Below are positions 33,530 to 46,559 of a stretch of 64,000 bases of DNA, in pieces; position 1 is the first letter of the stretch; each line of letters begins with the position of its first letter. Below the pieces are notes generated by a model, which did no database searches, was not told the origin of the DNA, and worked only from the letters and a program-made list of their open reading frames with translations. The stretch lies in the NCBI GenBank assembly GCA_001792895.1, contig MARA01000016.1:496001-560000 (forward strand), read 5' to 3'. Made by a program: the position numbers and the translations under genes. Source of the DNA: Lentinus brumalis. Its lineage: Eukaryota; Basidiomycota; Agaricomycetes; Polyporales; Polyporaceae.

Positions 33530-34167
33530 AGTATATACACATGCTACTATGTGATCGACGAATCTCTGAACTAGGTGGAGCTGGTGGGACCTGCTCAAAT
33601 ATCGCGTGCCGAGCAGAATTTGTCGAGAGAGTTGGGGTGCATGCGCTTTCTCTCTACTACTGCTCCAGGTTATTGGAGCAATCTGTCGTGCACACGTTGC
33701 AAATAAATAGTGTCTAGTATCCCCTTGTTCCTTACTCAAAGATTCACCAAGTACTCGAGTACTATCAGTAGCCGCGATGTCGCACCCTTTCAATGACCTA
33801 CACCTGGCAGGTGCCCATCAGCCATCATGGAGAATCAGTTCAATTGGACTGAGTACTCGGGGTAAGCCTCGAGGTGCTCCGAGGATATAGGGAAAGATAA
33901 TAAGGCCATGGGTATTGCGTAGTACAAGTCCATGAGACCGCCGTGTGTATGGTATGTACAAGTCCATGAGACCGCCGTGTGTATGATATGTACAGTAAGT
34001 ACTAGCCCGCGTTTAATCTACAGTGAGTGTGAGTTTCCGTCCGATATATAATTCTGCATAGTCCCTGTGAGGTATAGTCCGTCGTCTGCGACCAATTCGC
34101 TAACATTAGACCCTGGCTGATGCTATAACCCGAAGATGAAACGATTCGTAAAGCGTTCAAGACAACA
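33530..34167. other. Flank between the transposon and the laccase 3' end
   Basis: No gene is supported. A 37-bp tandem repeat is present around 33925-33995 (units with CAAGTCCATGAGACCGCCG). Confidence 0.6.
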
Positions 34168-36396
34168 TCACGCCTTCAATGATGCCTGGTACTCGGGACA
34201 CAGGTCGGACCAAGCCTCTGCAAGCAACACAGTCAGTCATTCGTCCAATTTCGACACGAACCAGGAACACACTCACGAGGGACAGGGTTTGCGACCGAAG
34301 TCTCGGGAAGATCCTCTGCGAAGACGACTGCGAGACCGGCCTGGAAGTGCCAGTCGATGTGGCAGTGGAGGAACCACGGGCCCGGGTTATCCGTCTGCGG
34401 AAGAGACACGGTAAGACCTCTAACCCATGCAGTGAGTCTGAAGACACCCCGGCTTACCGTGAAGCGAATGGTGACATTGTCGCTGCCGCTGCCAATGCTG
34501 ACGACATCGCGGCGCACCGGGTTAACATAGTTGGGCTCCGACTGCCCAGCGCTCTTTACAACGGAGAACGCATGCTATAGAAAGCACTGTCACTGGACGT
34601 GAAGCTAGTATGAGGAATAGGCTGCTTACACCGTGCAGGTGGAACGGATGCGGGCCGCCGATGGCGAACGCAGGGATAGAGAGCTCAATCGTCGACTTGC
34701 CGGGGAGGGTGAAAACGCTGCCCTCTGGAAGCAGGTCCTGTGGGTTCTGCTGGCCACTGAGGATCTGGAGAAGAACTGGAACATCGGGAGGAACGAATTT
34801 GGTGCCATTGATCTTGAAGTCCGGTGCGGTCTTGAGGAGGAATCAGTGAAAAGCAGAGGGCAGAAAAGGTGACAAAAGCTCACGAAGCTAATGCCCAGGT
34901 TCAGCGCGTAGTCGACGCCTCCGGGGAAAGGCTCTCCTGGCTGTATACCCGGTGCTCGTCAGCATGCGTGCCATGGGTAGTAGTATCGATGCAGACGTAC
35001 GGCGGCGGGATCTTCCAGAGCTTGCAGGTTGATCTCTGAGAGGACGTTCTTAGCTGTGTCTTGGGTAGTTGTGGGCTCCTCCTCCAGAGCGCCGTCGTAG
35101 CGGAGAATAGCAGAGTTGATGCCATTCGCGAACCCCGAACCGCCTTTCGCAACGACGTTCGGGGAGGCGCGGATCCAGTAGTTGCCTACATCCTGGTTCG
35201 CATCAAGCTGCCAGCGATGTCAGGTGGGGGTAGCAAGATACACGTCTTGATCATGACGTACCACGAAGGAGTAACGCTGACCAGCGAAGATGGTGAGCTG
35301 ATCCACGGGCAGAGGCTGCGTACTCTGGCCATCAGCCTCGATGACAGTCATTGAGTGACCGTCGATCTGGAACGTGAAGTTCGGGTCGCAGGAGACGCTG
35401 ACTAGGCGGAAGCGATAGCTGCAAACGGTTGTGCTATCAGACTCGCGTTGAGTCACGAAGACACAGACGGTATTTACCGCTTCCCATGTGTTACATTGAT
35501 GACGGCAAGCTCGGACGTGGGATTGCCAAACCAGCGTCCCAAGCCGTTGATCAGCGTAGCATCGGCGGCCCTGCAGGATAGCGTTAGAACGTTTGGGTGG
35601 CTTGCCTCCGAGTTCACAATTACTTACGGGACACCCTGCTGAAGGGGCGCAGCGACGTGATACCAATCCGCGAGCGTGATGACCGTGCTTTCTGTAGGGC
35701 GATGAGAAGATATCCATACAGTTCGCAACAGTGTCCGCCATACCGTCATCCACATCATAGAGATCTTTGTGGGGATCATTCGGGTCGTATACGACCATGG
35801 CTCCACGGAGACCGTCGCAGTACTGAGTGTTCAGATGACTGTGGTACCAGTAGGTGCCTGAGAAGTTGCGTGAGGAACAACTGATACCAGGAGTCGCGCC
35901 GTCGACTTACCCGCTTGATCGGCCGCAGTGAAGTCGTACAGGAAGGAGTTGCCGGCGACAATGGGACATTGATTGACGAAGGCGCCACCGTCTGCCCAAT
36001 TGTTTCCATGCTGGAACAGACCGTGCCAATGCTACGGCGGAGGTAGGTCAGATACTGCAGAGCAGAATATAGAATAATGAGGCACATACGATGCTGGTCG
36101 CCGTGAGCATTGTGTCGTTGGTCAGGTGGTCGACGACGTTGATCCGGAAGTTGTCTCCCTGAAGTGAAGTCGGTCAATGTCGCGACGAACAGCGGCGGAA
36201 TGGCACAACGCACCTTGGACCCCGTGATGAGTGGACCGGGGAACGTCCCGCCAGCAAGGACGGCAGCGCGGTTAAACCCATCGGGCGATACGTTCGCGTT
36301 CACGATCTCCAGGTCGGTGACGGGTCCAATGGCGGCGAATGCGCCACATGCCAGCGAGAGAAGAACGAATGTCGCGAGGTTGCGGAAAGAGGCCAT
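34168..36396 (-). CDS. Laccase (multicopper phenol oxidase), secreted
   Basis: Thirteen exons join without a break: 36396-36214, 36158-36090, 36031-35911, 35857-35744, 35691-35628, 35570-35478, 35418-35262, 35207-35001, 34940-34884, 34830-34630, 34574-34458, 34394-34277 and 34217-34168. The 516-residue product has the usual laccase length. A signal peptide ([21 protein letters not shown]) precedes mature AIGPVTDL. All four copper-ligand regions are present: HWHG (85-88), WYHSH (about 128-132), HPFHLHGH (about 417-424) and HCHIDWH (about 471-477). Leu lies ten residues after the type-1 Cys, at the axial position. The first ligand region reads ADGG where ADGP is usual. Laccases oxidise phenols with reduction of oxygen to water and act outside the cell in lignin breakdown. 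An in-frame ATG at 36408 is an alternative start. The gene lies about 0.64 kb beyond the transposon end. Confidence 0.96.
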
Positions 36397-36487
36397 CTTC
36401 GAGATCACCGACCTCCGACTCGACAGTTCAGAGCAGGTGAAGAAGATGGAACAGATGTAGCTACTGGACGGGGTCGCCGAGCGAGCT

Positions 36488-36495
36488 CTTTATGC
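36488..36495 (-). promoter_or_regulatory. TATA-like element of the laccase gene
   Basis: GCATAAAG on the minus strand, about 92 bases upstream of the laccase ATG, preceded by a GC-rich stretch. Confidence 0.5.
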
Positions 36496-36496
36496 C

Positions 36497-38630
36497 CCCG
36501 CCTCTTTCAATGTGCGTCTCTACGACATTGTGATTGCTGTCCATAGCAAAACACAGGGAGGTCGAGATGGCCCTGAAGCGCTGCCATCGTTCGCACGTCG
36601 GGCAGTCAGCGCTGACGGAGAGGGGCGTCTCTGGAAAGCGCTGTGAACACCATCATCAAACGTCAAGGCGAAACTCACCTGGCGTAGACCGCGCCGTTCG
36701 CCATCTGCGGAAAACAGTACATCGGGCTCCGGGGCCGCATAAATCCCTCACGACCAAGCCCGTCTTTGTGGGAGGGTGCGCTTCGCTGTGCATTACCCAC
36801 GAGTAGTTCTGTGACGTGATGCTTGAGCACATAGCATGCTCAGGCTCGACTCACACCTTGTGGCCAAATAGGGCGGTTGAGACGTTAGCCAAGAGCAAGC
36901 GGATCAAGGCACTCCCTACAATTTATTTTGTGTCATATGCATCGCTGCCGGGTGCCCAACGCAAAGTCACGCCTGGAGACTCTGCAGACGCAGAACAGCA
37001 GCGCTATGGCCCAGCTACACAAGGCCGACGTCGGGAAGCAGGGCATGGGCATAGACAGGAATGCTGGGTCAGAACGTCTGGACCCACACCCTGATCAAGC
37101 ATCACGTCTCCCGCATTCCGGACGGCGCTCTGGTGTCTGAAACCATGACCGCCTCCGCCCGGTGACAACCGGAGCACTCGCACCGGACAGGCCAGTGCGG
37201 GAACAAGCTTTGCAAGGCACAGCGTTTCCTTGCACGCTGTACAATGTCCGATATTATGTAGTGATGGGCATGAAACGAGCTCGTACTCACCGCCAGCATG
37301 ACTCTTCGGGGTGCCCTGCCCAACAGTAGCAGATTACACGGGTCTCCGTGAGCCACTTGACGACCTTTCATGGGCATGCCGTACAGGAGGGCATGTAGTG
37401 TCCGTTCCAGGGCACGATGAGGAAAGGTAGTCTTCGCGCTCATCAATGCATCCGCTGTACGTTGAGGGCGGTATGCGCATGCCGAAGGTCGGTCCCGTGA
37501 GGCCACTGCGAGAACTCCACTGGTCGGAGAGCTAAGTGAGCAAAGTATGAACACGGGTACATGGATGAGATTACTCGGTGCCTGGCTACGGCCCCGACCC
37601 CTGACTTCCAGCAGGACAATCGAGCGATTGGTCCTTGCATCCACATACGTAGGATAAACGCTGATCGGTGAATGCGACTGGCGGAGGGAAAATGCACTTG
37701 CTCTTGGCGTCCAACAATATTTGACCTGTTCTCAGAGCCCCGATGCAGTGTGCCCAGACTTCCGCTGCTGGTTCATGTAATCGGCGTCTTCGAGTGCGGA
37801 GAAACATGCCTGATAGGTAGCACCGTGGATGCTCATGCGGTCGGTCCCTCCGCGTGCAGCGTGCTCGAGTTCACGCCAGTGCACAGTCGACATCAGGCGG
37901 GCACGGTAGACATCGCGATGTGCAGCGTACCTTCTCCCGTAGAGTAGCAGCCAGCCTGTCGAGAGTAACCAGGCTTCGCAATACCAGGGACTGTATTGAT
38001 GACTCCGGCGTTGATAGCGTGCCTGTCAATAGGGAGCGTATACCTATAGTACGCGCGTCAGATGATGTCCGCTCCGGCAATCTAGTAGCTCTCACCAGAC
38101 TAAGTACTCTCGTGCCTCGCCGCGTGGGATGTCAAAGTCTCACCGAACGAGCACTTACGCCGTTCTACAGTACCAGATGAAAGGCACACCAAAGCCGGCT
38201 CACGGTGGTCCTACCCTGATCACCGACGATGCCACGACCACCTTAAGGTCGCCGAAGTGTTGCCTGGGTAGCGACATTCAACGGAGACTCATACCCGTGC
38301 TGCCGTTCGAGTAAGTGCGGTGGGTTGCGGCTGCGCACTCGGAAGGATGGGTACCCGCCCCGGTGAACCGAGATGAGTGCTGTTTCAATATCTGCGGAAC
38401 GATACGGACAGCGTGAGTAGTACGTTATTCGTCCAGGCGAGGTGCCTTGAACGCCACATACTCGGAGCTGAATGCGATGAGCTGCGAAAGCTGAACGGAG
38501 ACTGAATTATAGATCTCACACGCTGAAAGAACAGAATAGAGTGCAGACTAGACTGGAGAGGAACGGGGCGTCAGAACAGTGAGAGAACAGACAAGAGTGA
38601 CCAGAAAACTCACCAAACTACACGCTACCC
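36497..38630. other. Intergenic, no gene supported
   Basis: Two kilobases with only short scattered open frames and no recognisable product. It includes the laccase upstream region and the 3' flank of the CCDC137-like gene. Confidence 0.55.
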
Positions 38631-39538
38631 TCAACCTGCCGCCCTGCCCTTCTTCATCTCCCTGTAGAGCCTGATGGCTCGCTCCCGCTCTTCCTCAAGC
38701 ATCGCCTTCTGCGCCATAGACCGGACTCCATCGCTCAGAGACTGCCCACCTGCATCTTTCTGCGGCCCGCCCTGAGCAGCAAGTTTCTTCGCCTTCCGCG
38801 GCAACTGCTTGATATTGGGAGGAGCTTGGACAATATCGTTGAGGCGTTTCGGTGCCGACGTAGAGATCTTCTCGAAGTCCTTCGGCCCCGCCTCCTTCGC
38901 CTTCGCTTTGGGTGGCGACGGATCATCGTCCGAATCCAACTCGTCTCCGGCGCGGATCCGCTTGCGACCCTTGGTTCGCTCTTCAGCGTCCGCAGCACGT
39001 TTCTTCTTCTCTTTCTCTGAGGCCGCGAGCTCTTCCTTGCGCACTTGACGCATCCGGGCGGACGAAGATTGCATGGCTTCCTTGACTGTATGCCGCATCG
39101 ACTCCTCGACTCGCCTAGCACGTCCAGACATGAAGGTGGGCGAGGGCAGCGCAACACCAACTACTCACCGATTGAAATGTGCCATGGACTCCCCCGGCAT
39201 GATGCGCAACTGGGTCTGCTTCGCCCCTGCGGTGTCGCCATCGCCAGTGCCACTCTGCTTTCGCCGCTTTCGAGACGGCCCTGCACCGTCATCCTCGGAA
39301 CCCTTCCTCTTCTTCTCTGCCCACTCCTGCCGCACTTTGGCAGCATTCAATACACGGCTGACACTCTTGGGTATCTCTTCGTTCTCAATGGCCTTCTTCG
39401 ACCCAGGAGCGACGTCACTTCCACTTTGCAGTGCGCAGGAGTCAGATGTATGCGAATCCCTGCCGGATGTCTGGAGCTTACATACGATTCTTTCCGTTTT
39501 TGTTCACGCACGGAGCGCTTCGCGCGTTTGTGGGGCAT
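38631..39538 (-). CDS. CCDC137-like basic coiled-coil protein, probably nucleolar
   Basis: Exons 39538-39486, 39423-39169 and 39114-38631 give 263 residues. The start MPHKRAKRSVREQKRK and several Lys/Arg/Glu-rich stretches look like a nucleolar protein. The central part (LRIMPGESMAHFNRRVEESMRH) fits the conserved region of CCDC137-type proteins as I remember them. The rest is strongly helical and ends in RLYREMKKGRAAG. There are no catalytic motifs. All three exons join in phase with normal splice sites. A link to ribosome biogenesis is inferred from composition and the family resemblance only. Confidence 0.65.
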
Positions 39539-41317
39539 GGTAGGGACAGAGAGGCTCCAAAGGTCTTGGTACGAGACTGGGCAGGATTCCAAAAAGTTGA
39601 GAGCGTGAGGGGGAGGCGAGGGGTGGTGAGGGGCTGACGAGAGACGAAGGTCAAGATGTCATTGTTCCGATTCGCGCACGAAAAGAGGTTTGTGATTGGC
39701 GCCCGTCTGGCCTTGGTTAAGTGATCAAGTACGTTCGACAGATCTGGTAGTACAGATAAGTACTTCGTCGTCCATCGGAGGCTGCCAACACGACACCAGC
39801 AGCATCCAGCAAGCAACATACAAGATACACGTATGTAAAGATTTTACGTTCGACCCGACACATCAATGTCATCATTGCAGTTGAACTCCAGCAGGTAGTA
39901 CAGCCCACGACTCGCTGTATACCGCTTTCGAGCGGTCATGTTGGCCCCTCAGAGTCAATCGTTGATTGTGGTCTGTGGTTTCTGACTCCCCATCCTGCCA
40001 AAGTTGTGGTGGTCGGGTTATACCTTATCCTGCGACATCAAAGGTCTGATTCTTGGAAGAGTGCGACGGCGCTATGCCGGATCCCAGCTCGAGTACTCCA
40101 CAATACTGAATAGTACATCCAGCAAGGGCGGCTGGAACAAAGAACAAAGATATGCGTTTCGTGCAATTGCAAGGCACTTGGGTCCTCTCGTACTCAATCA
40201 CAATGCCGCGTAGGCTGTAGCTCGCAGCTGATCCCAGTACTAGGGCCGTACAGGATCTACTGCAGCGGGTACGGCTTGGTCTGGGGCCTGCGATTAATTT
40301 GACAACAGAAGCTGGACGGTCACTAGGAACAAGAGACACGTCGTCGGGTGCGAGGTCGGGGCGTACGGATCTGTCTGCCCGACTCTTAAGACCTGCCGTT
40401 GTAGAAGAGCGACTTCTCGACCGACACGAGGAGACTGCTGCAACGGGAGACAGCGAGGAACGCTCCGATACAGAAGTACAAGCGGAGCGTCGTGGCTCCC
40501 CCCCCCTCCACGCATCTTTCTATAGCGAAAAACCTGGAGGTCAGACACGAGAATATGGATGTCTGCGCGCATACCAAGAGACTCAACAGCCTCACCTCCG
40601 TATAAGTATCACGGCACGGACCGTCTCGACGTGGCCACTAATGTACTCGGGAGGAACCGTCCTGCCATCCATCGTGCATCGTCGACCCACTGTCCTGCAA
40701 AGACGCTGAGCCCCTTCCCCCAAGTCCACTCACCTGCCTGATCCACGCGGGAACGCGGGAGGACGGGGCTGCGAGTGACCACGGGCACAGACGACACGTA
40801 CGTCTTTGCGCATGTGCATGCATAGCAGCGAATTCTTGTCACAGGTGATGATACACGTCTATAGATCTCGATCAGGTCGGAAGAGGGAGAGAAGAACTCG
40901 ACGAGCAGCGAGTGGGAGGCACGGTTCGGCACACGGACGGGAACGGGGAGATGAAGATGAAGATGGAGATGGAGATGGGGAAACGCGGGAAGGTTCTCGA
41001 GGAGGAGGACGACGCACGCCTCAACGAAGGGGTGAAGAGAAGAGTCCGTTCCAGCTTTCAGAGACAGCACAAGAGCACAAGGAGGCGATGTGGGATGAAG
41101 AACGGGCGGGTGGGGCGAGCAGAAGGAGAAAGATCGGATGGGAGCCAAACCATATACCCAAAGTTCGCCAAAGAGAAAGAAAGAAAGAAAGAGAGAGCGG
41201 AAGAAACGAGCGACAAGCGTCGAGGGAGGGAGCGTGGAGGACGCGTGCGCGCGCGGTAGGAGATACAATCGGAACAGTGGAACGCGAGGAGAGACGAGAA
41301 GAGGAGCCTTGTATGTT

Positions 41318-41350
<33 letters not shown>

Positions 41351-41430
41351 ATATGTGGGATATGTGGGTGGCAGATGGGATATGGGACATGGGATATGGG
41401 ATATGTGGATATGTGGATATGCGGGGGATA
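39539..41430. other. Intergenic with simple repeats, no gene supported
   Basis: Long apparent open frames between 40600 and 41430 are made by purine-rich and GT-rich simple sequence. They are probably the 3' untranslated region of the heat-shock-factor-type gene. Confidence 0.5.
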
Positions 41431-41490
41431 TCAAACACTGAAGGCCGGACACGGACGGACCACGGAACAAGGAACAAGGAACAAGGAACA
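41171..41490. repeat. Simple-sequence cluster: GAAA, GT and ATGTGG repeats
   Basis: A GAAA tract (about 41171-41198), fifteen GT units (41319-41348), a run of ATATGTGG-type units (41349-41420) and AAGGAAC units (about 41464-41490) follow each other. Confidence 0.9.
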
Positions 41491-44400
41491 CGAGCACGAA
41501 AAAGGAGGGACAGCGATGGGGCGACGGGTATGTACGCAGCAACGGCAACGGCAAGAGCGCGAACAACAAACAAACAGACACGCACAGGGAAGTCGACGCG
41601 ACAATCGTACACAGGCAACAGGCAAGAGGCGATCGGTGGGATGGTGGGTGGGCAAGCGTCCAAAAAAGCACTGGAACACGGACACGAAACGTGAACAGGG
41701 AAAGCAACCCGCAGCAGGACACACGGCACAAGACGCGCCGCTTTTCGTCGGTCGGTCGGTGCGACGCGACACGCTCAACTCGACTGCTTCGTCATCGACG
41801 GAATCGACAGCATCGGCAGCTGGCCCCGCGACAACGACCCGATATTCGCAACCTCCTCCCTCCTCCCCGCCCCCGGCCCCCCCGCGCCGTTCATCCCCTG
41901 CGGCCCCCCGCGCCGCCAAACGCCCCCGCGCCCCCACGCCCCGCGGCGCCAGCCCGCTCCCGCTCCGCGGCCGCGTCTGCGGCCAGCTCGTCAGCCCGTA
42001 CCCCAGCGGCGCGCTGTCGCTCCGCGCCCGGCTGCCCTTCTTCACCTCCGGGGGCCCCGGCATGGACATCGCGCCCGACGCGCCCGGGTTCGGCCGCTGC
42101 CGCTTCGCCCCCACGCGCTCGTCGTAGTCCATCGGGCTCGGCGAGGGGGGCAGCGGCGTCGCGATCGCCGAGTCGTACCGCGGCGCCATGCCGTGGTGCG
42201 CGTGGTGGTGCTGCTGCTGGTGGTGCTGCTGCTGGTGGTGCGGGTGGTGCGAGTGCGCGTGGTGCATGCTGTCGTACGGGATGTGCTGGTACGAGTGCTG
42301 GCGCGAGAGCGTGTGCGGCGTGTGCGTGTGCGACGGGAAGTCGGCCGTCGTCGGGCTCGAGCTCGGGCTGATCGAGTGCAGCTGGTGGAGGCCGCTCGTC
42401 GGGAGCGACGACAACGAAGGATAGTGCGACGCCGCAGGGGCCGAATGCTGCGGGGACGTCACGTAGATGTTCGGGCTGTCCGACTCTAAGATGTCGGTGG
42501 GGAACGGCACGGGCACTGCAACGGCGCCATTGAGCATTACTCCACGGCCGAGCATGAGAAGAGGAAGAACACGCACTGCCGCAGGTCTTGATCATGACGT
42601 CGTACATGGCCTTGGTCACATTCGCAAGACGGTCGACCTTCTGACGTTCCTGCTGGAACGCGACCATGAGACGCCGGTTGTCCTCGCGCATCTGCGAAAG
42701 CTGCGCGGCCACCTCGCCGGGGAGCTCCACGCGGTGCTTCAGCGACGGGTCGGGTTCAAGCGCCTTGCGCTTGATCTCCTCGAGGAGGTCGGGGCGTCCG
42801 CGCAGAAATTTGTGGTGGGAGAACTCCCAGGTCTGCACATCGGCTGATGTGCGCTGTGCACGCGGGGTCTGTAGCGCCCTATTGAGCCAGGGGGGCCATC
42901 CACACGGAGAAGAGAGACACCCACGCGGTTGATCTTGTGGAAGCCATACATGTTCAGCTGCCGCACAAAGCTGGAGAACTGCGCAGACGATGAGAAGGAG
43001 ACATCGAGACGAGATGGAGACGCTTCACATTGTTGTGCTTGAAGTGCGAGCCGAGGATCGTGCGGCTGAACTCCCCGACATTGGATACCACAAAGCTGCC
43101 GGACAGATATAGGGACACGCTAGGGTACAGCGAGGGGCGGGAAGCTTACCTGGTCCCGAGCTCTGTCCAGTTGATGAACTGGGAGGATTTTGGGTCGTTG
43201 ATCATCCTGTGGACATACGTCATAGTGGTCAGCGAGTGAACGGAGCGGCAGAGAACGACCGGTAGGTCCGAGGATATGTATAAACACGAACTATGCCCAT
43301 CGCGGAGGAAGAGGTTCCATGGGCACGGAACATAGGTCCGACAGCGATCTGGAAGTTCCGCCATTCATGCGTGCAACCGCCTGCGACAAGATCGACGCGG
43401 GTAGCCAGGATCTGAATGCTAAACTGGGTGCGAAGCGATGCCAAGAGCTTCCGGGGTAGAGAAGTCGTTCGTTTCGTTAGAACATGGCGAGAGCACGATA
43501 CTACCGTGTCGACGGAACACTACTGGCATACAGCAGGCGCCACCTACTAGCGCCGTTCCCAGCGTCGAGCGCGCCGTCGCTCCTGAAAGACTTCAAAACA
43601 TGGCGCTCATCGCACACGCACTGTCCTCACCGCGCCCAGCAGACCGCGCCGCAACCAGCGTGTATCAAGCCGTCGGAGATAAGTGCAGGTCAAATTGAAG
43701 AAGAGACAAGGAGATGCCGCGAAACATAGGAACAAAGACGACACTCACTGATACAGCTTCGTGACGAAGTTGTTGGTGCCGAGAGGCTTGTTGAGGACGC
43801 CCAGGGAGGGCGGGGCGCCGGAATGGATGGAATTGCTGGAGGTGGACACCTGGCCCTCCATCGGCTTCATCTGGTCGTCCTGCTCGCCGCCCGAGTTGCT
43901 GCCGTCGATGGGGCTCGCCTCGGGGTCGACAGAGTAGGACATCTCCATGTCGTCGAGGTACGCGCTGCTCGGGTTCTCGCCCATGTCGTACTGGGTCTCC
44001 TCGACGGAGGTGGTGAGGGGCGCAAGGGTGGTGTAGCTGCGCTTGCGCGGGACGGACTTCTCGGAGGACGAGGAGGAGCGCGAGCTGGTGAGCCGCTTGC
44101 CGTAGGAGTCGTAGTGCTCGTCGTAGCGCACGCCGGGGCCGTCGGGGACGGCAAACTGGAAGGTGGGCTGGATGTGCGGGTGATGGGCATGGTGCGAGTG
44201 GTGATGGGCGGCGAGGCTGTTTCCTGACGGGCTCAAGGGCGTGATGGGCGACACATGGGAGCTCGCGTGGGTGGAGGGGTGCGGGGAGGGGTTGATCGGG
44301 GAGAGATTGGTGGGGGAGGTGACTGAAAGGGAGGAAAGATTGAGGGAGAGGGCGGTCTTGTCGCCGGGTCTATCGGAGAGCGGTTCGTTCATGGCTGACT

Positions 44401-44623
44401 GACCTGACTGCTGAGACGACTGGGAGAAGTAGGACGGATAGGGCTGCTCGCTGAGGGAGGAGGCCGGGGAGGACGGGGAGGGGAAGGAGGACTGGTTCTG
44501 GGGCGGGGGGAGGAGGTGGGCGGGGGACTGCTGGGACCATTGCTGGCTGTGTGGCTGCTGCTGGGAGTAGGGCCCGTCTGCAGAGGACATGGTGTGCGAG
44601 TAGTGCGAGGGGGAGCTGTCCAT
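41431..44623 (-). CDS. Heat-shock-factor-type (HSF) transcription factor
   Basis: Exons 44623-43749, 43206-43150, 43095-43029, 42978-42925, 42868-42577 and 42515-about 41431. Residues about 284-385 form the HSF DNA-binding domain, with FVTKLYQ, SQFINWTELG, VSNVGEF, LGSHFKHNNFSSFVRQLNMY, GFHKINR and WEFSHHKFLRGRPDLL. A heptad-rich coiled coil follows (about 385-445), the usual oligomerisation region. The N-terminus is Gln/Ser/Pro/His-rich, and the C-terminal region has His/Gln runs and SP-rich stretches. HSF-type factors control stress and developmental genes; which subgroup this is I cannot say. The first intron (542 nt) is unusually long and cuts the DNA-binding domain. The last 130 codons read as Cys/Pro-rich nonsense, so the true stop is probably near 41850 or the frame is broken there. 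Confidence 0.88.
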
Positions 44624-46559
44624 GAGAAAGAATCAGGCGATCAGCATGCAGCCGCGAGCCAGGGAGCAGCGGGGGAGGCTGGCGGGGGTCTAGGGGGCGC
44701 GTCGCGGCGGGCAGGGCTCGGACATGCAACGGCGGGGAGAGGTCGCGGGCGGAGGACGAGGAGGGGGAGGAGAAGGGGAGAGCGAGGGATGCGGGCGAGG
44801 ACAGAGCGCGTCCGGACGGGTGGTGGAAATAAATCTAGATTCGAGGGTCCCTGCGCGCTGCCCGCCCACGCCCCTCCGCTGCCCCGCCGGCCGCTGCCCG
44901 CGACAAAACATACGGCCGACATACGCTCTCTGCACTCGCGCTGCCATATCGCCTCTGCTCGCCGTCTTCTGCGCTGTCTCCCCCGCCGTCCGATGCCCCG
45001 CTTCCCCCGCCGACCTCGGTTCTAGCACGGCCCTTCTCTGTCACCCGCATGCGTCCTGCCGTTCTCACAGCCAGTCTCCTCGTATTCGCCCTCCCCGCCC
45101 CTCGCTCCCTCCTCGCCCGCCCCAGCTCCCCGTCTGCCACCCCCGCGCGGTGCCCATGCAGCGTACCCGGCATCATGCGCGCCGGCCCATCAACGCGAGT
45201 TGATTCGTGGCCACGCCCTCCTCCGGGCCTCCCCTCATCCTCATCCCGGCCGTGCACGCCCTGGCCGCACGCCCGCCAAGTCACCCTCAAATCAGTCCTG
45301 ATAGATCTTGAATGTCTGTCCGCGTGATCCAGCGATGTACCGCCCATCGCGTCCTCGCACGCTGGCCAACAGCTGAGCCAATGCCGCGAATTCCAGAGAT
45401 GCACACCGCTTTCCGTACTCCAGTATTGGATGCTGTAACCGCATCCCATCAACATGTACGGGGTTATCCGGCACGTCTCGGTCTCCCCATGTCACCGACG
45501 ACTGTGCTGCACCGACAGCGGACTGTACCCACAGTCCAGGCATCCTAACAATGTCATACTCCGAACCCTACATCATACTCGGACACGACCCCCATCTACG
45601 CTCTCGACATAAGTTACCGGCCGGCCGCAGTCCGCCTGCTAACCCGCTCCAGTCAATGTCATCCCAGTGGCAGTTCCACAACATATGATAATAATATCCC
45701 CGCACGTGTGACACTGCACGACTGCGTATGTACCTCCAACTGTTACTCCGTACGTTCTCCGGATCCGGGGCGCTGAGAACGCATATGCATCTCCCGCCAA
45801 GCTTTCCCTCGAGCCCGGCGGAAGCTGACAATGACCATGGCCTCCCCGTGCGAACTGACTGTCACTAACTAGGTTCTACTTGCTTACCGCCATGGCATTT
45901 GCAACACTGACAGCGATGGGCCATGGCGCGATACTCGACTGCCCGATGTTCCTCCGGGGCTTGCCACCCCGATGCATGCGCAGGCATGTGCAATACGACG
46001 CAACGGATCCGGAATCTGGATACTTCACTGACTTACGCGGATATCCAGGTCCCACCTACTTACTAGCTACTAGTACCCACCGCTCGAGGACTTCACCTTG
46101 CCATGGTCCGCAGTACCGCCGTCCGCGGTCCCCTGGCTCGTCGATGTGGGTCTTTCGCGAACGCCCTGGTATTGTGGTAAGCAGCAGCTGCACAGCTCGT
46201 TCCTAATCGCCAGCACGCTTACCCTGCCCTAATCACTCTACTCGTCCACCCACCGCAGAAATCGCCCCTTCCACATCACGTCAACGCACAAAGTGTCCCC
46301 CGCCCAACGCAACACTCGACACCACCCCAGATCACCCGCCCCCCGGCACGCCGCTCCCGCACGAACGACCACCTGCCCCAGCCTGCCCCCGAGCGCGGAG
46401 CGCCCTCGAGCCTCATCAAAAGACCTTCGCGCTTCGTCGGTTCTCTGGGCCCTCTGGCGGCTGATTAGGCTTTGCACAGACGCGCAGCTGGCCCTCCGCT
46501 CGACCCAGGACTTAGGACTGACAGGACGAGATCAAGCTTGAGCTTGCATCACGGTGCGA

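Noticed and set aside
34168..36396. Laccase as a broken gene, because no single frame is long
   Set aside because: Thirteen exons with normal splice sites join in phase to a full 516-residue enzyme with all copper ligands.
40806..42127. Long + strand frames between 40.8 and 42.1 kb
   Set aside because: They cross simple repeats and the antisense of the HSF-type gene; composition is Arg/Glu and Arg/Pro only.
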